A stretch of DNA of 64,000 nucleotides, taken from the NCBI GenBank assembly GCA_900540955.1, contig UQIF01000008.1, positions 1 through 64,000 on the forward strand, given 5' to 3'. Positions 45,064 to 53,569 of the stretch are shown piece after piece. Position numbers and translations under genes: made by a program. Each line of letters begins with the position of its first letter. Within the stretch, counting starts at the first letter, position 1. The notes below the pieces were generated by a model. It was not told the origin of the DNA. It did not search any database and was given only the letters and a program-made list of their open reading frames with translations. This stretch comes from an uncultured Olsenella sp. (lineage in GTDB: Bacteria; Actinomycetota; Coriobacteriia; Coriobacteriales; Atopobiaceae).

Positions 45064-45972
45064 ATGAGCGTCAAGCCATCCGTCCCGCGCACGCTCGCGC
45101 AGGTCACGCTTCGCGTCGTCTCGGCCATCATGGCCATCATCGGCGGGCTCATGGTCGTGGGGGCAATTCTGGTGTTTCTGTACCGTCACCAGCTGGGCTT
45201 CTCCGAGGACTCCATGTGGACCATCTTTGCGTACGGCGGCATCATCCTGGCCGCTGCCGCGCTGCTGCTCCTCACGGCGCGCCTCGGTCTGCGCGCGGCC
45301 GACGACTCGTCGAAGGTCGGCCCGTATCGCGCCCTGTGCTACTTCGTCGGCCTCGTGATCCTCGTTGCCATCGTGTGGGGCTGGGGTATGGGCATGTTCA
45401 TCCTCTTCAACCCCGTGGTGCTCGTGAGCACCGTGACCTACGTGCTCGTGTGCTCCCAGCTCGCCGACAAGGTGGCCGACGAGCACGAGCGCGGCGTCGT
45501 CGGCGAGACCTTCCTGCGCACCGGCCGCCAGCGCACGCTGCACCTGCTCTCCGAGGTCATGATCGTCAAGGGCGCACTCGTCGGGCTCATGGCCGCAGTG
45601 ATGGCCCTCGCGTTCTACTCGATGGGCGACATAAGCCTCGCCGCGAGCCTGGGGGTCTCCGTTGCCGACCTCGAGCGGGACCTGCTCGAGAACGCCGTGG
45701 CGGCCGCCCTGCACCTGGGCGTCGGCGCGCTCGGCATCTGGGGCTCGAACCGTCCCGAGAAGATCATGCCCTTCTTCGTCGTGTCAGCCGGCGCGCTTGC
45801 GCTCGACGTCGCGCGCATCGTCACGGGCGTCGTGGCGAGCGGCGCGCTTCTTGCCACCGGCACCGACACGCTGCTCGACCTCGTGTACACGGGCAGCTGC
45901 GCGTGGCTCGCCTGGAAGGTCTGGCGCCAGCCTCGCGAGCTTGTGGACAAGGGCCTCATCGCGCGGCAGTAG
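45064..45972 (+). CDS. Polytopic membrane protein, unknown function
   Basis: The 302-residue protein has about seven hydrophobic helices with short polar loops; residues near 140-165 form the main cytoplasmic loop (DEHERGVVGETFLRTGRQR). No domain is recognised. GAAGGAG precedes the ATG. It follows niaR by 37 nt and may be co-transcribed. It lies directly beside the island that starts at 46006. Confidence 0.6.
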   Translation: MSVKPSVPRTLAQVTLRVVSAIMAIIGGLMVVGAILVFLYRHQLGFSEDSMWTIFAYGGIILAAAALLLLTARLGLRAADDSSKVGPYRALCYFVGLVILVAIVWGWGMGMFILFNPVVLVSTVTYVLVCSQLADKVADEHERGVVGETFLRTGRQRTLHLLSEVMIVKGALVGLMAAVMALAFYSMGDISLAASLGVSVADLERDLLENAVAAALHLGVGALGIWGSNRPEKIMPFFVVSAGALALDVARIVTGVVASGALLATGTDTLLDLVYTGSCAWLAWKVWRQPRELVDKGLIARQ

Positions 45973-45995
45973 GCCGGCGGGCGCCCGGTTTGCCG

Positions 45996-46022
45996 CGGCG
46001 ATTTCATTAGCTTGCAGCTAAT
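45996..46022. other. Left half of a split palindrome, with attL-like core
   Basis: CGGCGATTTCATTAGCT continues into the 17-nt core ATTAGCTTGCAGCTAAT (46006-46022). The same core recurs as a direct repeat at 52428-52444 with one difference. This is the left boundary of the accessory island. Confidence 0.75.
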
Positions 46023-46306
46023 TTTGAACCTGTGGAGTAGCTGGAGATGCTTTGTTTAGGACACGGCACCTATGAAGGCATATAACGATGCAAGGTAATG
46101 TTTGGATATTGCTCTGCAACTTGGCGGTGACGTTATAGCCTGCGGGCGCTGCCTGATCCTGCGCAACCTTGCTGTGCCCGTTGTCCTGCGCGCTCCGCGG
46201 TCGCATCGCCCTGTTTTGTCTCGGGTTGCAAACCATCTGCGGTCTGCTTCTTTACAAAAAAGTGAGCCATCGGCATGTCATAAGAAGGTTCCGCAAAAGA
46301 ACTCTC
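46023..46306. other. Left end of island, non-coding
   Basis: 284 nt of lower-GC, mixed sequence. No frame with a ribosome site is visible on either strand, and no repeat. It may be decayed cargo. Confidence 0.4.
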
Positions 46307-47908
46307 CTACCATATAGCGTCAATCCTGACGTCTATGAGCCCGGGATAGTCTAAGAATTCGGAAGGAAAGGCTGGCTTTAGCTCGCCGTTCGCTTTATGT
46401 CGCATTGATCCCAAAAGAATATAGCAGACTTTTTTCGCCCGAGTGATTCCCACATAGTGCATGCAAAGCGCCTGCTCACGGGCATTGTATGGCTGTTCGT
46501 CGTATTTGTACGGAGGCATTATGTACTGATAGGTTTCCAAGCAAAACACAATGTCATATTCGAGGCCCTTTGCCTTGTGATAGGTAAGTATGCTCACCTC
46601 ATCGGAGGACGCGGGTTTGAAACCGTTCCTCAGTAGCTTAACGTCTCCAACAACCGATCTATACGCTTTCACCGCATCGCCATTATCTGAGTCGGGCTCG
46701 CAAAGCCTCGCTATTGAAATTGCAAGATTGATGTTGTCTGCAAGCTCGTCTTCGGAGAGGGAGAAGTACTTTTCGAGCAGCTCCGCTCCGTGTTGCCGTT
46801 TTGACGACCTAGCTAGAGGGCCGAGATGATCATCGAGAAAGTGTCCGCTAAAGCGCAGGGGATTATAGTATTCCGATAATAGGCTTGAGAACAAGCGATT
46901 CCATTTTGAGAAGCTCTTGTCAAGAGGAGTCTCGGAAAAGCGCTTGTGAGGTAGGTCGATATTGTCGGCGAACCTGTCTAGTGTTTTATTGCTGTATCCG
47001 ATGAGCGCCACCTCTCGCCGTTCGTTTACCCCGTACTTTTCCATAATCATCGGGAGGTGATTCTTGATGCCGACGGACAAATCTTTTTCATCGCCTGTTA
47101 CATGGACGGAGAAGACCCTTCTGTCGGAGCGAGGGATAGGCTCGGGGTGGACTCCAAGAAGAGCGAGAGAGTATGCCTGAATAGCCTTGTCGCATCGGTG
47201 GTTCTTGGTGATTTGGAAGTGTTGGAACTCGGACGACCTCAGGAATTCGCGAAGGTAGTCCGGGGACTTGCCCGCGAAGCGGAAGATTGCCTGATCGATG
47301 TCTCCCACGACCACCCCCCTTAGATTGTAGGAGACCAGTTTCTTCATGAGAAGGTGCTGACAAATCCCACAGTCTTGATATTCGTCGATGAAGACGGCCG
47401 TATACCTGGCTTTTACAAATGCCGCTGCTTGAGGGACTAGCTCCAAAATGAGAAGCGCGGCCGGACCTAGCGCTCCAATAGGAAGGCTGCCGTTTCGGAA
47501 TGATCTGATGATGAAGTTTCTGAGGCCCTCGTCGTCCATTGTTCGGTCCTTAAGCTTCTCCCATTCTGGGCTGAACTTATCTTCGATGAGGCTCAGATTG
47601 ACGATTTTATGGGTGACGTGGGATGCGAATGGAGCCACGATCTGCCCCATACAGAAACTGTCAATGGTCCCGAAGAAAGACAGTCTTCGCTTGACCCCCA
47701 AGCGCCTACAGCGATCTCTCAGCTCGTCACTTGCCTTGTTTGTGTAGGAGATGGCAATTACTCCTTGGTAGGAGAGTAGACGAGAAGACTCCTCGACTAT
47801 CATTCTTGCGAGCGTAAAAGTCTTCCCGCTGCCGGGGCGAGCTGTGACAACGACGTTACCCTTGCAGTCGATGATTGCCTGCTGCTCCAGCGTAGGCTCC
47901 ACGCTCAC
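46307..47908 (-). CDS. gajB: UvrD-like superfamily 1 helicase, Gabija GajB-type
   Basis: The 533-residue protein has the SF1A helicase motifs: Walker A ARPGSGKTFTL, Ia SYTNKASDEL, II FIDEYQD, III VVGDIDQAIF, IV NHRCDKAI, and VI YVGITRAKK. It lacks the extra domains of housekeeping UvrD/PcrA (over 700 residues). The GTG at 47908 overlaps the gajA stop (GTGA) and is preferred to a start 24 codons upstream. Paired with the OLD nuclease, it matches GajB of the Gabija phage-defence system, which senses DNA ends and aborts infection. Confidence 0.82.
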   Translation of the reverse strand: MSVEPTLEQQAIIDCKGNVVVTARPGSGKTFTLARMIVEESSRLLSYQGVIAISYTNKASDELRDRCRRLGVKRRLSFFGTIDSFCMGQIVAPFASHVTHKIVNLSLIEDKFSPEWEKLKDRTMDDEGLRNFIIRSFRNGSLPIGALGPAALLILELVPQAAAFVKARYTAVFIDEYQDCGICQHLLMKKLVSYNLRGVVVGDIDQAIFRFAGKSPDYLREFLRSSEFQHFQITKNHRCDKAIQAYSLALLGVHPEPIPRSDRRVFSVHVTGDEKDLSVGIKNHLPMIMEKYGVNERREVALIGYSNKTLDRFADNIDLPHKRFSETPLDKSFSKWNRLFSSLLSEYYNPLRFSGHFLDDHLGPLARSSKRQHGAELLEKYFSLSEDELADNINLAISIARLCEPDSDNGDAVKAYRSVVGDVKLLRNGFKPASSDEVSILTYHKAKGLEYDIVFCLETYQYIMPPYKYDEQPYNAREQALCMHYVGITRAKKVCYILLGSMRHKANGELKPAFPSEFLDYPGLIDVRIDAIW

Positions 47909-49641
47909 TTTATCCGGCTTTCTACCAGCTTGACGATGTATTCCAGCGGAGTTGCTATCCGGTCGTTCCGTAAAACGCAAAGGCCAGGCTCCGAGGCGAT
48001 GAAGTCATACATGGTTTCGGCCTTACGCTTCTGCATAGACCCCCTTGTCTCCTCAGGAGAATCCCGCCCGAAATGTCCGCTCAGCTCTTTGAATAGCGGT
48101 CCGTGAACCAGGTCGTCCTCAAGATCCGCGTACTCGGACAAAAAGAGCCCGTGTTCAGCAAGCGACGAAGCCAAAGTCTTCATTGCCTTTTCCGATTCCA
48201 CTGGAGGCTCCCTGGAGTCCTTCCAGATCAAGTCTTCAGCGTACTCCTTGGTCAGACCCTCGAGATTGTCGTCCTCTACGTACCTGCTGGCAATGCTCGT
48301 CAGGCGCTGAACTCCTGCCGCGCGCCATCTCTCGGTCTTGGCGATTTTGAAGACATCGTTGTCCGTACGGAGGGTATAGGGGATTCCGAGGCTGGAGCAC
48401 ACGCGGACATACGGCTCGAACCCCACGCCCTCAACAGAGAGTATGGAGATGTTCAGCCTATCGACGTCCTTTTTGAGCGCGTGCGCCAGGGCGGAGTAGA
48501 AGATCCGCTCGGAAGGGCCCTCGACAAGGAAAACGCCGCTTGAGAAGAAGACTTCTGAGGAGATGGCATCGAGCCGATAGCCAAACCTATCAAGCGCCTC
48601 GTCGACATCGATGCTGCACCCCAGCGCGTGGCTACCATTCGCAGAAGCGCCATAGTTGAACAGGCGAAGAATCCGGCCGTCGGTAAAGCTTTCGATAATT
48701 TGCGGGGAGTGGGTAGTAATGAGAGCCTGACCACCTATGGCGGACGAGAGATACTTTGCAAGTCGTCTTTGCTGGTGAGGATGCAGATGGGCCTCCGGCT
48801 CCTCTATCGCGTAGATTATCACCTTTTCGGGATGCGCCGCGAGCTTCTGCTCGGAGATCCAGGTGGCGAAGTAAAGCTGGTTGCTACGGCCGTCTCCTCC
48901 GAACACAAGAGGGGCATCCCCACGGAGGTAGCCCAGGCGAAGGTTGTCCAGAAGCTTCTTTGCGTCGGTGTTCCCAGCGACAAGTCTAGCGGAGTACCCT
49001 TCATTCGCCGCAGACAGAGTGGCCATCTCCTCGTTTACAACGTCCAGTGACTTCGAGATGTAGTGGAGGGAGCTTATATTCTTGTTGAGGTCAAGAAGAT
49101 TTGACTGGATTTGGTCTATCGCAGCGTCGTCTTCTGACTCCTGCTCCTCATTTCTCTGGCTTCTCGCGATGTTCAAAAGTCCGTTTTGCCGTCTTCTTAG
49201 AAACGAGACGAGGTCTCTGCCGCTGCTGACGTATTCAAGGGTCAGATTTCTTGTGTACGTCCTGCCATTTATCTGTTCGAGAGCCTCAAGGTGATGGCCT
49301 GCGCGAATTTCATACTCCCCGCCGCGTTGAAGATGGTACTGAATGAAGGCGACACCGTTATCTACAGCCGCCCCAAGAACGCTGACAACGCAGTCTTCGC
49401 GAATATCCTCAAGCCTGGCAGTCAACTCTATCGTGTCATCCGAAGAATAGATGCAGAAGTCGCTTTCGTCGAGCTCGAGGTCTCTCTGACTTAGGCTGGG
49501 GTCAAAGAGAATTCTGAGAGCGTGCAGTAGATTCGACTTGCCAGTATCGTTGCCTCCGATAATAAGGGTCTTGTCGTCGAAATCAACGCTCTCATCGACG
49601 AAGTTTCTGAAGCCCTTGATTCTTAGAGAAGATATTCGCAT
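47905..49641 (-). CDS. gajA: OLD-family ATPase/TOPRIM nuclease, Gabija GajA-type
   Basis: The 578-residue protein has an N-terminal ABC/SMC-like ATPase domain, Walker A GGNDTGKSN (29-37), Walker B IIYAIEEPEAHLHP (275-288) and the His of ITTHSP (311). A C-terminal TOPRIM nuclease domain follows, with the metal Glu in FLVEGPSE (374) and RTDND (425-429). GajA nicks specific DNA when nucleotides are depleted. The length is that of the known GajA family. It precedes gajB in a two-gene operon. GC content is visibly lower than in neighbouring genes. Confidence 0.85.
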   Translation of the reverse strand: MRISSLRIKGFRNFVDESVDFDDKTLIIGGNDTGKSNLLHALRILFDPSLSQRDLELDESDFCIYSSDDTIELTARLEDIREDCVVSVLGAAVDNGVAFIQYHLQRGGEYEIRAGHHLEALEQINGRTYTRNLTLEYVSSGRDLVSFLRRRQNGLLNIARSQRNEEQESEDDAAIDQIQSNLLDLNKNISSLHYISKSLDVVNEEMATLSAANEGYSARLVAGNTDAKKLLDNLRLGYLRGDAPLVFGGDGRSNQLYFATWISEQKLAAHPEKVIIYAIEEPEAHLHPHQQRRLAKYLSSAIGGQALITTHSPQIIESFTDGRILRLFNYGASANGSHALGCSIDVDEALDRFGYRLDAISSEVFFSSGVFLVEGPSERIFYSALAHALKKDVDRLNISILSVEGVGFEPYVRVCSSLGIPYTLRTDNDVFKIAKTERWRAAGVQRLTSIASRYVEDDNLEGLTKEYAEDLIWKDSREPPVESEKAMKTLASSLAEHGLFLSEYADLEDDLVHGPLFKELSGHFGRDSPEETRGSMQKRKAETMYDFIASEPGLCVLRNDRIATPLEYIVKLVESRIK

Positions 49642-50127
49642 CTAATTATCCATTCATCGCGTGCTGCGGTTAAGACATCTTGCCTGCGGCGTTTTCTAGA
49701 CTCAGCGACAAGTTGCTCAAACAGCCTGATTGAGGCTTAGGATAACGATAAGAACGGCCTTGCCTATATGGTCAAGCGTATTACGGTGCACTTCCTCGAG
49801 TCATCTTGTCCAGCTTGCTAGCGATGCTCTTCTTTAGGCCTTTATCCAGGATAGACTAATCTGGATTAAGGGCCAAAACGTTGTCGACTTCTTTCGACAG
49901 TATCCAAAGAACGATTTCTCCGTGGCTTCTACCGTAAGGCTTAGTAAATGCAAAGGCAACGCTGCTGTAGTAAGAAATCGTAACCATTTCTGGATTGATG
50001 CTATTGTCAAGCATAGGCGCACGTCGTCCCAGACGGAGTATTGCGTATTGTCTACGCCTTGCAACCTTGGAAGCATTCGTCAATCTCGAATTGAAAAACT
50101 ACACGGCCATCCCCGTGGTACGTCATT
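49642..50127. other. gajA upstream region with a possible gene remnant
   Basis: About 490 nt. On the minus strand a frame from about 50083 to 49856 reads like a protein fragment (PEMVTISYYSSVAFAFTKPYG...) but lacks a ribosome site, and the next frames are broken. It probably represents a decayed gene plus the gajA promoter. No repeat or RNA is evident. Confidence 0.4.
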
Positions 50128-51219
50128 TTAGGAGGCGATGGAAGTAACTATGATAGCGGGGAGCGCGGCGTCGTATCCGTCCTCGAGCGATACCTGCTGC
50201 ATCTCATGCGTGGTGCCGAACACGGGAAGGGCGTCGCCGACCTGATAGCCGCCCAGATCCTCACGATCAGACGGCATCAGAAGGATGTCATGGTCGGATA
50301 AGGTGGCATCATCGTTGGCGAGCGTGGCGACAAGATAACGCTTACTCTGAGACTGAAACGTGCGCGTGACCATGCACGCTGCGCCTACGTACTTACCGTT
50401 CTGATTGTGCTCGTTCTCCATGTACCAGCCGTAGTCGAACTTTTGGTACAGGCCGCTATCCGGTACAGGCACGAGAGCGTCTGCAGCATTGATGAGCGCG
50501 AGGCTTGCTGCGTCGACTTCCTCCTGCGTCGCTTTGTTGTCGCTGAGAATGCGCTCAGCCTCCTCGTGTGCCGATGCGTAGGCGTCCCATCCCTCTGGCT
50601 CGTAATCCTCTTGCATCTTGCCGCTGTCGGCTAGGGTTGCCTCGAGCCCGGACTTGTCCACAATGGCGGAGGCGGGGTCGAAAGAGACGTTGCGCAGAAG
50701 AACGCCAATTCCCTCGAATTCGTTCTCATTTCGAGTACGGGCAAAGATGGAGAAGTCTGCGTCATTTGTCGTGCCGATAAGTACAAGATAGCTCTGCCCG
50801 TAGTTCGATTCGTACGAAGAGAGCGTATAGTTCGCATAGCCATCGGACCAGCTGTCGGTCTGTTTGAAGTTGTTTCCGAAGGGCATGTCCCAGCCGGTGG
50901 CATCTTCAACGGCATTAATATCCTTGGCCGTTCCGGCGGGTAGGCATTCTACAAAGAGGGCAGTGGTGCCACCAAGGATCGCGGAATCATCGTCGAGTTT
51001 GGCATCTGAGAAGACCGTTCCGAAGTTTCGGGAGCTGGAACGTTTCCAATCGGGGCTGATCTTGAATGTTATCCCCCGGACGTTTGCGTCTAAGGTGTAG
51101 CCGTAATCTGAGGGCGTTTGCTGAGAAGCGGTCTGGCCACTGCAGCCCGCCAGTACTGTGCCGCAGAGGGCGAGCACTCCGGAAAGCGAGAGGGAGATAA
51201 TGCGATTTCGTATGAGCAC
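50128..51219 (-). CDS. Predicted lipoprotein of unknown function
   Basis: The 363-residue protein has a signal peptide and lipobox LAGC (Cys26). The mature part is acidic and Ser/Asn-rich with a segment like a ligand-binding beta domain (120-185), a helical FIVAR-like repeat (EAERILSDNKATQEEVDAAS) near 215-245, and a later beta-rich part. No function is known. The GTG start follows AAGGAG by eight bases. It is inside the island, between the defence pair and the decayed integrase, so it is probable cargo. Confidence 0.7.
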   Translation of the reverse strand: MLIRNRIISLSLSGVLALCGTVLAGCSGQTASQQTPSDYGYTLDANVRGITFKISPDWKRSSSRNFGTVFSDAKLDDDSAILGGTTALFVECLPAGTAKDINAVEDATGWDMPFGNNFKQTDSWSDGYANYTLSSYESNYGQSYLVLIGTTNDADFSIFARTRNENEFEGIGVLLRNVSFDPASAIVDKSGLEATLADSGKMQEDYEPEGWDAYASAHEEAERILSDNKATQEEVDAASLALINAADALVPVPDSGLYQKFDYGWYMENEHNQNGKYVGAACMVTRTFQSQSKRYLVATLANDDATLSDHDILLMPSDREDLGGYQVGDALPVFGTTHEMQQVSLEDGYDAALPAIIVTSIAS

Positions 51220-51278
51220 GAGGAGGTCTCCTTTTCATTGGCTATCCAAATTGTACGCAATAGGCTGCTCTGAAAAGC

Positions 51279-52319
51279 ATGTCGAAGGGAAGGAGGTCCG
51301 CAAGTGGTAGGGCGCGTCCATCAAGAAGTGTGCGGAGGGCCTTGTGGCGAGGTGCTGAGCACGCCGGTGACGCTCTCTCCGGAAATCTCACAAGCGGCAT
51401 CTGCCCCAATCAGATTCGTAAGATTCTCATGCCGCTATTCGACGACCTCGTAAAGGACAGCATTGTAGTCAAGAATCCTTGTATGGAGATGGTCGCGCCG
51501 CGCAGGGGTCGCTCGGACCCGGTACGCCCTCAGGCCGGAGACCATCTGCGACTTCATTGAGCGGCTTAACTTCTCTCAGAAGTCTGACGCCGTTTAGTTC
51601 CTTGCAGCCAGCGTCTGAATGCGATAAGAGGAGGTTGGCAGCCTTTCGCGGTGCGCCGCCAGCCTTGAGAGTTTGGCCATACCAATCCGCAAGTCCTACT
51701 ACTGCTCAGGAAACCTTAAAGAGCCCAAGACCAAAGAAGGGCACGCGCCGCCTTCCCATGTCAAGCCCTCCTGAAATTCTCTTGTTTTAAACGGGGGCAC
51801 AAATGCACGCATCGATGCGTATACGCTGGGCGGAATGGAGTGGCGGAGAAAAGTGGCAAGAAGCCAGAGGGGCTCTTATAGTAAAGTGAGGATATGTTGG
51901 CTATCCCCGGCGCCATCATGGGCAGGGTCGGCCCGAATGATCTCGAGTCGCGGAAATTTCTCGATTGTCGGCTGTTTGGCCTAAAAGGTTGGGCGTGACA
52001 TGAGCTACGCCGCTCTTACCTCTTCGCGATTGCCCTGGGGGATGTGCATCCCAAAGCGGCGCAAGAACTTGTCGTCAATGCTTCGAGCGTGGTCACGATG
52101 GAGATCAACGCTCATGTGAATATGGAAACCAAACGCGCAGCAATGGACGTCGCAAGCTACCTCTTCTCCGAGTCGTGCGCGGCGGCTGCCATCGTCAACC
52201 TGATTGATCAATCTGGGCCTTGCATCGTTAACGGCTTCCTGTACCTTGCGCTCATAGGCTCGCATCGTGATTGGGCGCAAGGCGCACTGAAAAATGCCCC
52301 GAAACAAGCCAAAGAATAA
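51279..52319 (+). pseudogene. Decayed tyrosine recombinase (phage-type integrase)
   Basis: Pieces of one integrase occur in order but in different frames. The SAM-like core-binding domain (QIRKILMPLFDDLVKDSIVVKNP) lies near 51410-51490, and the strand SYYCSGNLKEPKTKEG then GTRRLPM near 51690-51770, with a frame change between. The C-terminal HELRRS (about 51999) is followed by HPKAAQEL, NASS and MEINAHVNMETKRAAMD (52044-52170). The active-site box normally reads GHASS and Y; here the His is lost (NASS) and the catalytic Tyr reads Asn (MEIN). Stops and frameshifts show it is inactive. Confidence 0.75.
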
Positions 52320-52427
52320 TTCGTGCCAGATTTGCACTAGGCTGCTGTTTAATAACAGGAAGTGAAAAAACAGGGGCACTTAACTGTTCGTACGCCTCCT
52401 TGTCCAGGCTTAACCTCGCATCCTGCT

Positions 52428-52454
52428 ATTAGCTCGCAGCTAATGAAATCGCCG
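52428..52454. other. Right half of a split palindrome, with attR-like core
   Basis: The core ATTAGCTCGCAGCTAAT (52428-52444) is followed by GAAATCGCCG, the complement of the sequence outside the left core. It is the right boundary of the island. Between 52320 and 52427 no gene is seen. Confidence 0.75.
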
Positions 52455-52506
52455 GGAGCGTTTCCTACGATGTGCTTATCGAAACGCCATCAAGAAAGGA
52501 AACGTT

Positions 52507-53130
52507 ATGTCCGAACAGCAAGCCCCTCGCTCCGTCGCCGCTATCGTCGCCCTCGTATTGGGCGTCATCGCCCTCATTTCTTCCTGGGTGCCCATCATCA
52601 ATAACTTATCGTTCGTCTTTGCCCTTGTGGGAGTCGTGTTCGCCGTCGTGGGTCTTGTGGGCACGCTTCGCGGCAAGAAGCCCGGCCGCGGGCTCGCCAT
52701 CGCCTCGGCGGTCGTGAACGTGGCTGCCGTCGCCATCGTGCTGGCGACCCAGTCCGCCTACTCCGTCGCCATCGACGAGGCGGCCTCGGGCGCGGTCCAG
52801 ACTTCGGATGGGGCGTCTGTTGCTGCCCCCGTGGCCGGAGAGGCGACCTCTGCCGAGCCTGCCGACAAGTACTCCATTGACGGAGAGGAACTTACCGGAG
52901 ACGCCTACTCCTGCAAGATCTCCGGCGTGTACACCAACAAGGCCGGCAAGGACCTCAGCTATGTTCAGGTAAGCTATAACCTTTTTGACGCGGACGGCAA
53001 CCAGATCGGCACGGCTCTGGCGAACACGAACAACCTCGCCGACGGCGGAACCTGGAAGTTCGAGGCCTTCGGGTCCGCTGCCGTTGACGAGGTCGCGAGC
53101 TATAAGATTGGGGATGTGACGGGCTTTTAG
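52507..53130 (+). CDS. DUF4190-like membrane protein with FxLYD domain
   Basis: The 207-residue protein has an N-terminal pair or trio of hydrophobic helices (about 10-82; SWVPIINNLSFVFALVGVVFA pattern) like DUF4190. After a low-complexity Ala/Ser linker comes an FxLYD-type beta domain (119-207; DLSYVQVSYNLFDADGNQIGTALAN). It is probably a membrane-tethered extracytoplasmic binding protein of unknown ligand. AAAGGAAACG precedes the ATG. It sits just outside the right island border. Confidence 0.75.
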   Translation: MSEQQAPRSVAAIVALVLGVIALISSWVPIINNLSFVFALVGVVFAVVGLVGTLRGKKPGRGLAIASAVVNVAAVAIVLATQSAYSVAIDEAASGAVQTSDGASVAAPVAGEATSAEPADKYSIDGEELTGDAYSCKISGVYTNKAGKDLSYVQVSYNLFDADGNQIGTALANTNNLADGGTWKFEAFGSAAVDEVASYKIGDVTGF

Positions 53131-53142
53131 GCGGGAGGTCGC

Positions 53143-53562
53143 ATGGCGGAGAAACTGACGGAGGAGCTTCTGAGTGAGCTGCTCGACGCGCCGACGATTG
53201 ACGGTTTCGTCGCGAAAAACGCGCTTGGCCATCGAAAGCTCGGCGAATACCTGGAGGAGCTTCTCGAACAAAAAGACCTCAAGCGCTCGCAGGTCGTGCA
53301 TATGGCGAATCTCAACGAGACGTTCGGTTATCAGATCTTCACCGGTCAACGCAATCCGAGCCGCAACAAGGTCCTGCAAATTGCCTTTGCCATGGCGCTC
53401 AGCCTCCGCGAGACGAACCGTGCGCTCGAGGCTGCCGGCGTGAGCTCGCTATATAGCAAAGACCGCCGCGATGCGATCATCATTTTCTGTCTTGACCGTG
53501 GGTGCTCACTTCAAAAGGTCAACGAGGAGCTCTATCGCTTCGGCGAGGAAACTCTTTGCTAA
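53143..53562 (+). CDS. Small HTH-like protein
   Basis: The 139-residue protein has an XRE-like helix-turn-helix between about 45 and 95 (LEQKDLKRSQVVHMANLNETFGYQIFTGQRNPSRNKVLQIAFAM). Family members contact DNA, but the target is unknown. GGGAGG is eight bases before the ATG. It lies 12 nt after the FxLYD gene and seven nt before the kinase gene, so all three form one transcription unit; it may set kinase expression. Confidence 0.75.
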   Translation: MAEKLTEELLSELLDAPTIDGFVAKNALGHRKLGEYLEELLEQKDLKRSQVVHMANLNETFGYQIFTGQRNPSRNKVLQIAFAMALSLRETNRALEAAGVSSLYSKDRRDAIIIFCLDRGCSLQKVNEELYRFGEETLC

Positions 53563-53569
53563 GGCTATT

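Noticed and set aside
46018..46236. Small minus-strand frame in the island's left end
   Set aside because: No ribosome site, no recognisable features; it overlaps the boundary repeat.
52005..52379. 124-codon minus-strand frame
   Set aside because: The plus strand here carries clear integrase C-terminal similarity, so this is its shadow.
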